From Bugula neritina (taxonomy: Eukaryota; Bryozoa; Gymnolaemata; Cheilostomatida; Bugulidae): a DNA stretch of 64,000 nt. The stretch spans positions 12,576,633 to 12,640,632 of the forward strand of contig OZ037769.1 in NCBI GenBank assembly GCA_964035545.1. Direction: 5' to 3'. How positions within the stretch are numbered: the first letter of the stretch is position 1; each line of letters starts with the position of its first letter. Positions 17,200 through 30,364 of the stretch are shown piece by piece. Under the pieces are notes generated by a model. That model had not been told where the DNA came from, made no database searches, and was given only the letters and a program-made list of their open reading frames with translations. The position numbers were made by a program, and so were the translations under genes.

Positions 17200-19444
17200 T
17201 CACCAGTCAGTGGGCTCATCTTCAGAATCTGACTCTTCTTCAATCGCAATGTTCATCTTCTTGAACCGAGCTTTCAGAGCTTCTTGAAAGTCTATCTCCA
17301 CTTTGCTGTCTGCCGGTTTCTTAACAGTCTGAGCGCGACGTAGATTTACACCTTGTTTTATCAGAGCCAACATATTCTGCATTGGATCAGCCTTTGCCCT
17401 GCCTGCCTTGCCGTCTTGTCCAGAGAAAGAGTTCAGTTTCACAGACTTCAATGAGTCAACAGTCAGCATGCTACTCAGTTTAGGAGTCTGTAGCAAGCCA
17501 ATAGGAGCTGACAGTGGCGGCGGAGGTGGTGGGATGCCGGGTGGTGGCGGCGGAGGAGGTGGGATGCCGGGTGGTGGCGGAGGAGGTGGGATTCCTGGCG
17601 GCGGAGGTGGTGGGATGCCGGGTGGTGGCGGAGGAGGTGAGATTCCTGGCGGCGGAGGAGGGATGCCGGGTGGTGGCGGAGGAACACCAGGAGACAGAGA
17701 AGAGACACTGGCTGAAGGCTGAAGTTTGTTGGAATGAGTTTCTCCATAAGAAGCTGGGGAGCCACAAGAGCCCAAAACTCCAGGTACATGCATGCCGTCA
17801 CCATTATCACCCAGAGCTTGAGAAACCTGTTCATCGTGCTCCACTGGTGGGATTTTATTCTTGTTTTTCTAAAAAGAATGTAAAGGTCAAGGGTTAAAAT
17901 TATGAATTAAAAGATTTATCTGAAAATAATAGTGTCACACTATCGGCAGCCCGAATCAACAACCAGACGTGGAGGAATTAGTGCAGTACAGTCATACGAT
18001 TTGTTGGATCAACTGTTGTAACTAATAAGTATGTTAACAAACCTGTTTGAATTTCTTTATTCTCTGTACAGTTCTTTTCCTCTCCTCATCGTGAAACTTC
18101 TGCAGACGAGCCTTTTCTTGTGCTTGCTCTTCTCTCCTCTGTAAACAACCACCTCAGTTTCAAAGCCAGCTAATCACATAATTTCATAGATTTACTAGCA
18201 GTTTTTCTACTTCAGTATTACGTGTGGGAATAGAGACTTTAATACAATTATAATAACTCTTGTTGTAGAATAGTATTCTAGATTCCAATAACAATAGATT
18301 GCAACTGTAAGACCTGAATTCATTTCAAACACTAGTTTATGTATACTGATGGATAAAGGTAAAACCTATCCATGTAAAGGAATTTCTGTAACATGACTGT
18401 TGAAAGTGAAGCTAATTGCACTGCTGTAGTTGTCCTGCATAGACACTCGGGTGACTAGCTGTAAGATTATGGAATTGTTCTCTCTTTTACTACTATACTC
18501 AATGCAACAACAATTGATGTGAATACTCTAATGCAAACTTACCCAAGTTTATACCTGTGAGAACCCCTGATGGAAAGGGTGTTACGTTAACTCGAGCTAA
18601 GGACTTATTCAGATGGGGCACAGGAGTAATTATGACTGGATGCTCTTTCTAACATCACTAATGGCCTTTGTCGGGTTCGAACCCATGACTCCGTGTTCAC
18701 AAGGCAAACGCTTTAACGCCTAGACCACGGCTGGTCTTTACTGGGGTTCGAACTTATGACTACGTGTTTACTAAGTCAAACGCTCTAACCCCTAGACCAC
18801 ATGGCTATTGGCATGTGAAAAGTACAAAGTTGACTGAAATGTATTAGTTTATGATGACTTTAACAGCCAAGACACTCAGCACTGCGCCATATAACACATA
18901 CCTTTTGAACGAGATGGTGTTTCTCTTGCTGCTCTCTCTTCTGCACCTTCATCTTCTCTTTAGCCTCTTTCTGGTGTTCCATGTCGGCCTGTGAACAGAG
19001 AACAACGTTGACCCCATTGCTGAGTCAGCATAAAAAAGTCGACTTCACTAGAAACTGCATGTACTGTATAGCTCTTCTAAGGGGTACATAATGCAACAGG
19101 GCCAAATCTCACTGCACGCACACACCCTCTACTAGGGACATAATACAAATAACATGCCTTTTTATAAACAATAATCAATAACTTTTAATCAATGAGTCCA
19201 AACTTACTATCTGATTTCGGAGCTGAGCTTGCTTTTTCGACAGCCTGCTAATTTTGGCCGAGAGTGATGTAATTTCCTCTTTGAGTGTCACCGTTTGGTG
19301 CTTGGCTCCTGATTGGACGTCTACCTGATCCAGTTGAGATTCCTCTTCAACGGCGTCAAAAAACTCATCCGCGTTATTAACTACAGAACATGTAATATTT
19401 TAGTATTACCTCAGACTACAGTCATAGATGATCAATCAGCATGT

Positions 19445-19479
<35 letters not shown>

Positions 19480-22400
19480 TAGTATATGCCAACTAAACGG
19501 TGTTGCCATACATTTAGGTATAGTGCTAAATTAATAGATCAACAAGAAGTGAATAAAGACATTCAGGGCTGATGACTAAGCCAGCATTCCTAACCCAAAG
19601 TTGACCAATAAGACGCAGACTACAATCAAAGTTATCAAAAGACCAGCTGACACGAAGTTCAACTCACTCTCCTTGATATTGTGGGCGGAGACTTCTTTCT
19701 TAAGTCTCGCCAGTTTCACTTCAACCTCTAAGACCTTTATCTTCAAATCCAGCATTCGGCATTTCAGCTCGTAGACTTTATTCTCGTGAGAGTTGAGGAG
19801 ATCATTGGCATCCGGCGTACTGCTGTCAATATTTGCCATCTACAGGTACACAGTGCAGGTATTATATTATAACACACAACTCTACAGTTACTCCATACAA
19901 TAATGACTATAATATAGTAATTATTGTGTGGAGTAACCGTAGATGTGTATTAATATTATAATATATTTAATATAATATTATTATAATACACAACTATATA
20001 GTTACTCAATACAATAGTTACTACATTATAACACACAACTCTACAGTTACACAGTGTAGTTACTATATTATAACACACAACTCTACAGTTACACAGTGTA
20101 GTTATTATATTATAACACACAACTATATAGTTACACAGAGCGTAGAATATTCTAGATAAGTTCAACACCCACCAGTTTCATGGTGCAGGTAATCTCGTGA
20201 CTGGAGTGTTTAGACTGAGCTCTTAAATGTTGTAGTTTTACATTCAGTTTCTCACCTTCTAACCTACAGATCATAGAAACAAGAAGTAGAGTGAACAGGG
20301 AGCTTAAGCTAACTAGCTAGCAATACATGACAATATACTAAGGCTAAAGATGACTCACTAAACAGTGTATATGCTGGGAAAAGGTTTATTTCTATTATAC
20401 TGACATTATTGAAAAGATAACTCCACAAGCTTTCCGCTTGCTTACAAAAATGTATGTTGAAACTAATTTAAATTACTAAAATATTTCAAAACATAAAACT
20501 TCCAGCCTACATTTTTAATATTTGCATTATAAATACACATCAAGTATTATATTATATTATAGCCCAGAGAAAAAGAGTCAAGTTACACTAGACAAGAGTT
20601 GCAACAAGAAAACGAGGATTTTCTTCCCTCAACTCTTGCATTGCAGTTGCAGAAAAACTCATAACTAATAATCTCGTGACACCAACTCTTTCGAGTTGAG
20701 TTGTGAGAACGAGTAGAGGTAGTGATACCTGAAGAGCCTGCTACTCGCTAGTCTGGTGAATGAAGCTTTGCCAAACTTGCTCTGGTCTTTCTTCATTCTA
20801 CTGTGCATGTCTAAAAATAACCAGTCTGACTGATTAGTGAAGGTACTGAAAGAAGTGACTATGACTGATCAGTGAAGGTGCTGAAAAAAGTCACTGTGAA
20901 TGTTGATCTGGAAATCAGCAGAGACAATTTCAAACGAAATATTTAGTTATTAGTCCATTTTCAAAACTATTTCAATTTTCAAACAAAAGCAAGATTGTAT
21001 ATTATACACAACACTAGCATCTTACAGCATTAGTAGTACACATTATGAGTAACAGGAATAATAGATGTGCTATTAAGAGCTGCCTACCACTGAGAAATGA
21101 GTATATAGTAGAATAGAAAGAGACGTAGTGGTCTAGAATTATGGTCTGCATCTCAGAGTACTGGCCATCCCAGTGTAGCAGTTTCTTTGTGTGCTCCGCC
21201 TTCGGACGGGGACCAAGTGCTGGGTCGGCCAGGTGGCTCTGTAAGGAGCGCAGCAATCATGAGTGACTGACAGTTACTAGAGACTGACAGCTATGAGTAA
21301 CTAATAGTTATGAGTAATTAATAGTTATGAGTGACTAATAGTTATGAGTAACTAATAGTTATGAGTGACTGACAGTTATGAGTAACTAATAGTTATGAGT
21401 GACTGACAGTTACTAGAGACTGACAGTTATGAGTAACTAATAGTTATGAGTAACTAATAGTTATGAGTGACTAATAGTTATGAGTAACTAATAGTTATGA
21501 GTGACTGACAGTTACTAGAGACTGACAGTTATGAGTAACTAATAGTTATGAGTAATTAATAGTTATGAGTAACTAATAGTTATGAGTGACTAATAGTTAT
21601 GAGTAACTAATAGTTATGAGTGACTGACAGTTACTAGAGACTGACAGCTGAGTGACTGACAGTTAGATAGCACAGCTTTGTAGAAACTAGCCATATTGTA
21701 TAGGAAAAGAAGAAAAGCTTGTAATGTAATTATTAAGCAGTATAACTTGAAAGGGAACCTGCTCGTTTACATGTAAAAGCATAATTTCAAAACTGCTCAA
21801 TCAATCAAAGTATGCTGGTTTTGGAAGAGATCTTTTCATCCAGGTGTTTTTAAATATGCAAGACCTATCATGCTAACCATGCTACAGACCTTTTTGGGAA
21901 TAGTGATAACTAAAAAGGAACATGTGCATGTTATTTCTGGCAAAGCCACAAAGACAACCATTGAGACTGCTGAATACAATCAAGAGAGCACAACAAGGTA
22001 CCAAATTTTCAACAGAGATGCGTGAAATGAGGCACTCCTTAGTGTTACTAAGTTACCTTGGCAATCCTCATCTTTTCATTGGCTATTTCTCTAAGGTCAA
22101 TGAAAGGGTGGAGCTTAGCATTATATAAAGCCGTTAGAGCCCGGCACCAGTCATTGAATGCTTTGTCCTCCAGCTCGTAGTCTTGGCAGAGCTCCTAGAG
22201 TATACAGTATACATGGACAGTGGCACAGGTTACTGGAGAACCCCACATGATACGACAACTCCACATCAAGTGCTAAACCAGTTCAGATTATCTGATAAAC
22301 TGAGCACTTTACAGAAAAAAATTAAAAATACAATTTTTTGATATAAACACAGCATTGTCAGCCAGTGTGCATTTTGAAGTCACTTTAATTAGCTGCACAC

Positions 22401-25400
22401 CAGCAAGAACTTTAATCATTTACATAAACTTCCGTAACACCAATTTTATTACAGTGCTCCCTCCATATCTCACTAAGCTGCAGGTTTGATTCATGGCAAT
22501 AGAATACCAGACTTAACTCAGATCTATTAAACTCAGCCATTTTGTTCCTATACAGACATTTATAAGCTAAAACGGGGGTCCAAGCCCTTCTAGCGACCTG
22601 CGGAATTTCGTGAGAAATAAGACTGTGAGATATGGAGGGAGCTCTGTATTTGCTGTGAGATATGGAGGGAGCTCTGTATTTACTGTGAGATATGGAGGGA
22701 GCTCTGTATTTACAAAGTTGTGTAGTGAACAAAGTATAGAGCCAATCAGAACTGAGGACTACCTGCAGGTTGACAGCGTACTCGCTGCCGAGGTGAGCAA
22801 CGTTGATGACGCGCTCTCTAGCAATGTCTACCTGCTCCTCGAATTCCTTGATCTTCCAGTCGTTCAGCTGATCGTAATATTCTGAATCATTCATTTCCTC
22901 AAACCAGACGGCGAGGAATAGCTTCTGACCACACACGTCTACTGCACACTACAGAGAGAATGTTACACGTCTACTGCACACTACAGAGAGAATGTTACAC
23001 ATATACATACTGCACACTACAGAGAGAATGTTACACATATACATACTGCACACTACAGAGAGAATGTTACACGTCTACTGCACACTACAGAGAGAATGTT
23101 ACACGTCTACTGCACACTACAGAGAGAATGTTACACGTCTACTGCACACTACAGAATGTTACACATATACATACTGCACACTACAGAGAGAATGTTACAC
23201 ATATACATACTGCACACTACAGAGAGAATGTTACACACACATCTACTGCACACTACAGAGAGAATGTTACACACACATCTACTGCACACTACAGAGAGAA
23301 TGTTACACATATACATACCGCACACTACAGAGAGAATGTTACACATATACATACCGCACACTACAGAGAGAGAATGTTACACATATACATACTGCACACT
23401 ACAGAGAGAATGTTACACGTCTACTGCACACTACAGAGAGAATGTTACACATATACATACCGCACACTACAGAGAGAATGTTACACATATACATACCGCA
23501 CACTACAGAGAGAGAATGTTACACATATACATACTGCACACTACAGAGAGAATGTTACACGTCTACTGCACACTACAGAGAGAATGTTACACATATACAT
23601 ACCGCACACTACAGAGAGAATGTTACACATATACATACCGCACACTACAGAGAGAATGTTACACATATACATACCGCACACTACAGAGAGAATGTTACAC
23701 ATATACATACTGCACACTACAGAGAGAATGTTACACATATACATACTGCACACTACAGAGAGAGAATGTTACACATATACATACCGCACACTACAGAGAG
23801 AATGTTACACATATACATACCGCACACTACAGAGAGAGAATGTTACACATATACATACTGCACACTACAGAGAGAATGTTACACGTCTACTGCACACTAC
23901 AGAGAGAATGTTACACGTCTACTGCACACTACAGAGAGAATGTTACACGTCTACTGCACACTACAGAGAGAATGTTACACGTCTACTGCACACTACAGAG
24001 AGAATGTTACACATATACATACTGCACACTACAGAGAGAATGTTACACGTCTACTGCACACTACAGAGAGAATGTTACACGTCTACTGCACACTACAGAG
24101 AGAATGTTACACATATACATACTGCACACTACAGAGAGAATGTTACACGTCTACTGCACACTACAGAGAGAATGTTACACGTCTACTGCACACTACAGAG
24201 AGAATGTTACACGTCTACTGCACACTACAGAGAGAATGTTACACATATACATATTGCACAGAGGAAGAGAGAGAGAGTGATAGCGTGAATGAATGAGTGT
24301 GAGAGAATGGGCGAGAGAAATTCCAGCCACATAGCAATGAGCGACTCACCTGAAACCATTTCTCGAGCTCAGTGCAGACATTTCCCTCGGCCTGCTCACG
24401 GTCATATATGAAACACCACACTCCTGTGAAACATCAACACAGCAAGTTCAAGGTCACCATTACAACACATCAGCCCCTTGCAGCATAATGTTCGCAAGTT
24501 TGAAAGCATTCTACCCCTCTCCCCCCAGTTCTGTGTAGCTTAGTAAACTGATATGGCACAAGAGAAACACTTGCCGGAAGATGAGAGGCCAGATGTAAGC
24601 TAACAGCACACTATATAATGTGAAATAATACTATATCTCTTCTGGACACCTTTACCATTCAGCAGAATAAATCTGCACAACTTATAAATATTATGTTGTT
24701 TGAAATTGATAGATCTCTTAATGCGAGCAACAAGATGAAAGCATGCAAAGTAGAGGAAAGTATTGAAATATTATAAGAAATATTAAGATTATTGAAGAAC
24801 CCAACATAAAGATAATCATAAAATTCCTTAAAATTGAGTTACACACTTCACTGATGTGTTGTTAAATTGTTTTTGTGTCACAATGTTGTCTAATATTGAG
24901 CATTTTTGGAGTTCATAATATTATAGGATCTATGATTATTTTAGTATAACATAAAATTCCACAGAATACCGAAGTACTTTTAACGTTCAACACACTGAAA
25001 AGAATTTTGTGACAAGGAAATTCATTTCATGGTGTCAGCTGTAAGCATCAGTTGTGACTCAAAGAGCACAATAGAATAGGTCAGCTTGTCGCCATGGCAA
25101 CAAATGACTAAACCAGGATAGGCTGATGAGTATGTGAATTTTTTGCATTATATTCTCAAGTTGAAATATTTCATCTCTCAACTTCATCTAGCTGTCATGG
25201 CTGACAAGTATGAAAGGCAAGACAACTGACAGTTGCTAATGTGTATTACTATATTACATCACAGCTGGCAATTTCTGAAAGTTATCATTAGACTTTGGAG
25301 TTGTTGCACCAATTTTTTATTCGAATTTTCAACATTGCTCTTCTATTAAATGTGATATCCAATCCTAAAACTTCTTTAACTTCATTACTATTATCCTCAT

Positions 25401-26205
25401 TGGAACAAAAACAATATTTAATTTTGAAACAGTCTATAACTACTTAAAATAATCACATAACCCAACTTTATAACATAAAATTTGAAATATACAATTTCTA
25501 ATTTGAGTATAAATATAATATTTGCTAAAGCAGCTGCTGCCTTACCACGAGGTTCGTATGGCAGCTGAGGGAGAGGATAGTGTGAGAGATTTGGCACCAC
25601 ATCACATAGCTGAGAGTGAAGACACATTAGCTGGTACGAGCCTAGCCCTAGAGTCCATGCCTCCTCCTTCTCAGTAAGATAGGTCCGGGAATGGCGCCGG
25701 CAAGTCACTGCAAACTACACAGGATTTCAGGCTAGATTAATAGTTAGACTATTTTTTACTAATCCTGACTATATATACCTTATGATCTGAGTAAACTTTA
25801 AGATCAGCATTCTAGACTTATATAGAAACAATATAAATTCTGGGGAAATACAGTAAAAACCGAGTTATTGCATGTTTTACATTTAGCGACCCCATAGATT
25901 CTAAATGCTTGGAACAACAACACTAACCAAACTACTGCTAAACTAAACTGCCAACTACCGATATATTATTAGAAACTTATGGTTTTATTAACTGAAAGTT
26001 TGACAAAGTAAAAAGATACGTAACAAACATGGGACTAAGGCAGTACTAAAACACTTTAGAACAAACACTAAATCAATTTATATATACATACTTTATACTC
26101 TTGGTAGTTCCAGCATACAGAGAATATTAGTTTAGTAGTTATCTTATCTTCTTTAAACACTGTGTCTTTCACAGGCACCCAGTCATTACTGATGTCATCA
26201 TCCAT
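17200..26205 (-). CDS. JMY: JMY/WHAMM-type actin nucleation-promoting factor
   Basis: Family members bind membranes and microtubules and activate Arp2/3 through WH2-C-A modules. Thirteen minus-strand exons: 26092-26205, 25546-25714, 24350-24423, 22763-22948, 22057-22194, 21088-21238, 20729-20810, 20173-20263, 19668-19839, 19208-19380, 18902-18988, 18043-18138, 17200-17868. All are GT-AG and in phase, giving 733 aa. The N-terminus (NDWVPVKDTVF ... CWNYQEYKFAVTC) matches the JMY/WHAMM N-terminal module; then EYYDQL and DQSKFGKASF segments shared with JMY, long coiled coils (exons 8-12), a poly-Pro/Gly tract (PPPPPG repeats), a WH2 motif (MLALIKQGVNLRRAQ) and an acidic tail ending DSEDEPTDW. Shorter than vertebrate JMY (~990) or WHAMM (~810). 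The single gene is probably the pre-duplication orthologue of both. Exon 4 start was chosen at TCTCTGTAG|TGTGCA because only that acceptor keeps phase. Confidence 0.92.
18544..18806 (-). mobile_element. tRNA-derived SINE (family 1), dimeric copy in JMY intron 11
   Basis: The minus strand shows two tRNA-like heads in a row, each with an A-box-like GTGGTCTAGG region and a B box (GGGTTCGAACCC or variant). The inner head is followed by the family's body (AGAGCATCCAGTCATAATT type) and tail. Confidence 0.8.
19443..19472. repeat. (TA)n microsatellite
   Basis: About 15 uninterrupted TA units in JMY intron 9. Confidence 0.9.
19840..20140 (-). repeat. Minisatellite built on the JMY exon-9 splice acceptor
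   Basis: The real acceptor reads (minus) CACTGTGTACCTGTAG then exon ATGGC. Units upstream in the intron read CACTGTGTAACTGTAGAG, one mismatch over 16 bases, and share the following TTATAATATA tract. Several units of about 43-60 bp fill the rest of the intron. Confidence 0.8.
21255..21660 (-). repeat. Minisatellite in JMY intron 5
   Basis: Higher-order array of short units alternating GAGTGACTGACAGTTA, GAGTAACTAATAGTTAT and ACTAGAGACTGACAG. It begins about 16 bp from the exon-6 acceptor (exon edge 21238) but, unlike the other arrays, does not contain the acceptor itself. Confidence 0.85.
22452..22706. mobile_element. Pogo/Tigger-like MITE in JMY intron 4 with a triplicated right end
   Basis: Left end TA|CAGTGCTCCCTCCATATCTC; the right end is its inverse (…GGGAGCTCTG|TA) with one mismatch. 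TA flanks both sides (22450-22451, 22707-22708). CAGTG…CCCTC termini and TA duplication fit Tigger-like elements. The right terminal repeat is present three times in tandem (30-bp period, 22615-22706). Confidence 0.7.
22929..24255 (-). repeat. 1.3-kb minisatellite built on the JMY exon-4 splice acceptor
   Basis: About 38-40 units of 32-36 bp. On the minus strand each reads CATTCTCTCTGTAGTGTGCA. Short-type units continue GTAGACGTGT, identical to the first 16 bases of exon 4. Polypyrimidine tract, AG and exon start are thus repeated dozens of times, and the copy nearest the exon is the functional acceptor. Two unit types alternate (GTCTACTG and ATATACATACTG linkers). Confidence 0.92.
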
Positions 26206-29149
26206 AATTCTGTCAGCATAAGTAAAACTACTTCAACTTCGCCACAAATATGAAATCGGATGAGTCATCAGTGTGCTGAAAGTAACAAAGTTATATAATA
26301 TTATCAGTTGTAGGCAATAAAAAAGATATAATTACGTTAAAGGCGTCCAAAATAAGTAAATTTGATTTACTGTATGCAGGAATCTAACTCTAATAATACA
26401 GCTGTTGCTTTTAATATGCTTCATGGCCGCTATAAAATAATACTCAAAAAGTTGCAACCAGCAGCATATTAAAATTTCAATAGAAAAAACCAACAGCTAC
26501 CCTCTGGTAAAATAGAACGACAAGGTTTTGCGGTGCCAACAATTCTATATTTACCTGTGTGTTATTTAATTGTTTGTGAAATTCAATTTTAAAATATTAA
26601 ATTATAGTCTGAATAGGGAATTGCCTGCAGCCTTATACCATGAAAATTTTGCTTGAGAATAACATCTAACTTTTAAGAATGATAAAAAAATTGTAGAAAA
26701 TGTAAATAAATAAATGATTTTCAAAAAATCATATAACTATAATTATAATACAGTAATAAAAGTAAAGATATAGTAGAGCAAAATAGAAGTAAACTTTGAT
26801 GCTAATTGTGAAGCATCCCAGAAAAATAATTTCAGTTAGTTTACTATTACTGATAGCCATGCTCACCTAGTAAGTCATAATCATACCAATACTTTAACTT
26901 GAAGATAAACTTTAGTACATCACTAGACACTGTGAGTGTGACTGACAGTAACAGTAGACATAATCATATTGAGAGGACTAGCCTTAGGTGAGCAGATAGA
27001 TTTAAAGCTACTGATAGAAGTGGAAGTTAATATAAAAATATGCAATATCATCTTCAATATGAATATTTATATCAAATTAGTTCAGGTTCTACAGTGACAG
27101 TCAACAGTGACACTTATACTTATAGTTATCACCTATGGGTTATGACTAGTGGCCCATGGGTGATAATTCATAACTCAAAAGAAAATGATAGTGGTACTGA
27201 TGGTCATACTCAAAAGATTAACTGTTGTCGGTTAGACTTACTTTTGGTGCTTAAGTCTTAGTCTTACGTCTAACTTTAACTCTATGATAGTGAAATGATG
27301 AGTCATAGTCATTGTGATTGTGATTGTCATACTGATACTCATACTGGTCTGTCATACTGATACTCATATTGATATTGATATTCAATTTGAATTTCATATT
27401 GAATAAGTAACAGCGATATTGATATTCTATTCATAGAATAAGAGTGATGGACTTAGAGTTACACTAATACTAATAGTGATACTCATAGTGATACTCATTG
27501 TGATTGTCATACTTATAGTATCGATAGTGAAATCAGAAATCGTTTGAAGCAGCACGGAGTTGGGGACGTTACTGAGTGCAGTGTTTTTGCGGAAATGCAG
27601 CGTGATCTATTAACTTTAGCCCTTTGAAGAGATGCAGCGATATATAAGAATTGTTCTATAAGCAGCTCCAAGTTGGGGGTGGCTGAGCGCAGTAACTTTA
27701 ATTTTTAAGTTTAAAGTTGAGAGTTTTACTAGCCCCCAACTACAAATTAGAGAAGTATAAACTGCTGCATTCATTTACCTCTAACTCAAAATTGGTGATA
27801 AAACAAGTCAATATAATATTATAATAAGCAGTCACTTATGCCCTTCGGGGAGATGAAGCTCGTGTGCGGACCTTATAGAGTTGCTTTACCTTAAAATAAG
27901 GGAAGCCAAGAATAATAATACAATTGAAGTCACATTGCGTTGTTTGGTATATTGTTATATTATATTGTTTAATGTTATGCTGGTGAGGAAGGATGTAACA
28001 CCAAAAGTAAAATGTAAATCATTCCCTTTTTCCAAAGTGATGGTTAGAGTGAAATTACAAACATAGTACATACAAACAAACATCCGGAACTATTTCAACT
28101 GATGTCAGCTAGATAGAAAAGTATTGTGTTTACTGTTAGGTGCTTTGATTAGCTAAGGTTGTCATAAAGCAATTTTTGGCTGTGCTGTAGGTTCTCCGTT
28201 AATTGTGTAATAAAACATATCATTGTAAAGGTCATTGTTGTAGAGTTAATATAATTGCTAAAATTGTATATGTGCAATGACTTATGCAAGCTTATAATAA
28301 TATAGCCTAATGAAAATAAATAAGAAGCATTAAATATTTTTGCAGTGGTTGTGTTTATAAAATGGGTAAGCTGAAGATGAGCACATGTATGCAGCATATA
28401 CCTATTGATATAGCTAATAATAGAGAGAATAAAAAATACACTAGTTTACTTGCAGAATTATTTATTGTACAGTATGTCTAAGCTCACTCCAGCTATAGAA
28501 ACAACTATAATATAATGTAATAATTTCTTATATACTAGACATTTTTCTGTGATTATAAGGCCAGCAAACATTGATTAATATATATTTCCACATGAGAGTA
28601 TTTTATGAACTTTCCATTGAGACGTTCCAAGTTGTAACATATAGTGCATTAAATACGCACTAGCTCGTTTGTCACCATATGCAATAATTAATAGTCAGGG
28701 ATAAAGTTTGTCACAGCTGTCAATCTCATTATTGTCTTGGCATCAGCCTTTTAAAGAATAGACAAGAGAAACAAAATATTAAGATGAAAAGGATTCCTGC
28801 TTTTACAACATTTTAAATCGATGCCATCTGAGTTTTGAACAAATTACATGTATAATTAGGCATTTCTAGACTAGAGGTTTATATTTTATACATAATAGAC
28901 TCAAACCTATATTAGAATAGTTCTGCTTATTATATTAAAAAATTTTTTTGAAATAATAATATTGTTCTAAATTTTATCAAGCATAAAATAACATAATTTT
29001 AATTCTATAAAGATTCAATTGCATTGCTATAGGAGTAAAATAGTTTTATGATGATTTTATTTTTTGTTGAAATATGGGAACAATTTGAAATATTTGTTGC
29101 TGGAAATTATTTACCATTGACTGAAGAATGCTACAGTTTGTTAGTAAAA
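26206..29149. other. Intergenic, JMY 5' flank
   Basis: AT-rich. Contains a degenerate simple-sequence tract (27255-27535; GATACTCATA/GTGAT type words) and one solitary arm of the foldback repeat found at 53436 (about 27640-27700). No exon or RNA gene recognised. Confidence 0.5.
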
Positions 29150-30364
29150 ATGGCGTCTGATGTTACATGCAAACAATCCTCTGATGAAAGACTTTTGACA
29201 AATTTGGAACTCAATACAATAGTAGGTGTTCGAGCCCAAGGTAAGGACTCTGAAGGGAAATGCATTTATAATGTCTTGGGTACAGATTACAACATCCTTG
29301 GCACGATGCATGTGCACGAGCAAGAAGAAAGTGTAGAGTTTATGGACAACAGTGATAATGTATTATATTCAGCTGAAGGAGGCCTTTTCTGTAGTGATGA
29401 AAACATGGCCCTGTGGGGATTCGATCAGAATGGCTCAAAATTTAAAATAGCTCGGCTTTATCACACTTGGATTAAATATTTTCCCAACGGGTCAGCATGT
29501 GAAAGCTCAGAACTTGATATTGTACACTCTCCAGAATTTTCTGTCACCAATAAAAAAATTGTGGTCAAAAATTCGAGCGGAGATGTGGTAACTGAATTTG
29601 ATCAAAAAAGTAGTTCAGTTGTAACAATGTTCACAGTTCCAACATGGTCGGGAATTGTCAGATCAATCATGATAATGTATTCTCTAAAGATCTATTACTC
29701 AGTATATCAGCTACATTTGAATCCCATGCCGCAAAACATCCTGAAAGAATTGCCAATTGCACAACGAGGTTCGAATATCTCTTTGGAGTGTATTCTAGAA
29801 GATGTGAAGCAATTGAGACTAAGAGCTGCTTTTAGAGATAAAAAAGGAGAGCGTCTCTTTACTGACATCTTGGATGGATGCTCTGGAAACATAAAGATGG
29901 TTGCTGAAGAAAGTACCCAATGCCAGTCTTCAAACGTAGACATTAGAGATGAGTTTGGCTATCTGCAACTGCATTGTTCCTTTGGTACAGAAGATGTTGC
30001 TACTACTATAAGAGTTTACAATAGTTGTGAAACACTTATTGGAATAATTCGTAAAGATGAAGATGTTGGTTGCTTTATCATACTAGATGCGATTCAAGAC
30101 AAACCTTGCTACTTAATCCGAATGACAACTTCTCCAGTTATCTTATTCCAGGTAGCACATGTCTGTTTACCTGACCAGATTATAGCCCAGATCTACGAAG
30201 ACCGATACACCGTGATTGTGAATATGAATGGTGCAACCATAGAGTCTCAGCAGAAAGCACTACTCCTGGTTTTCGCTCACCTACAATCTTTTAAACTGCT
30301 AGAAAACAAACAGCCTTTTCCGCCAGCTGTGGATAGTTATCCTTACAGGATTTCAACTGTGTAG
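29150..30364 (+). CDS. Scramblase/tubby-like superfamily protein, copy 1 (intronless)
   Basis: 404 aa. The start at 29150 was chosen because the paralogues begin at the same aligned position in the same context (GTAAAAATGGC); the open frame continues upstream to 29048. Two repeated domains are visible. The C-terminal one resembles phospholipid scramblases in order of motifs: a VYxSCxxLxGxIR segment, then F.ILDA, then an IAxIYEDRYTV strand and a final hydrophobic helix (QQKALLLVFAHLQ). The N-terminal domain (NVLGTDYNILGT ... MRSIMIMYSLK) looks like a diverged second copy. Scramblases and LURP-like proteins share the tubby fold; lipid or membrane binding is therefore plausible, activity is not shown. 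No signal peptide. AATAAA at 30454. Roughly half identical to copies 2 and 3. Family call is inference. Confidence 0.75.
   Translation: MASDVTCKQSSDERLLTNLELNTIVGVRAQGKDSEGKCIYNVLGTDYNILGTMHVHEQEESVEFMDNSDNVLYSAEGGLFCSDENMALWGFDQNGSKFKIARLYHTWIKYFPNGSACESSELDIVHSPEFSVTNKKIVVKNSSGDVVTEFDQKSSSVVTMFTVPTWSGIVRSIMIMYSLKIYYSVYQLHLNPMPQNILKELPIAQRGSNISLECILEDVKQLRLRAAFRDKKGERLFTDILDGCSGNIKMVAEESTQCQSSNVDIRDEFGYLQLHCSFGTEDVATTIRVYNSCETLIGIIRKDEDVGCFIILDAIQDKPCYLIRMTTSPVILFQVAHVCLPDQIIAQIYEDRYTVIVNMNGATIESQQKALLLVFAHLQSFKLLENKQPFPPAVDSYPYRISTV

Noticed and set aside
17408-17897. Glycine-rich plus-strand ORFs
   Set aside because: Antisense of the JMY poly-proline coding exon.
22902-22948. Alternative JMY exon-4 starts at 22924 or after CAG at 22941
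   Set aside because: They have weak pyrimidine tracts or break phase with exon 3. The TCTCTGTAG acceptor at 22949 keeps phase and matches the family better.
22960-24296. Three overlapping plus-strand ORFs of 394-442 codons
   Set aside because: They are open only because the tandem repeat lacks stops on that strand. All three frames are open and the sequence is a minus-strand intron array.
29048-29149. Upstream N-terminal extension of scramblase-like copy 1
   Set aside because: Not conserved in copies 2 and 3, which share the later ATG and its context.
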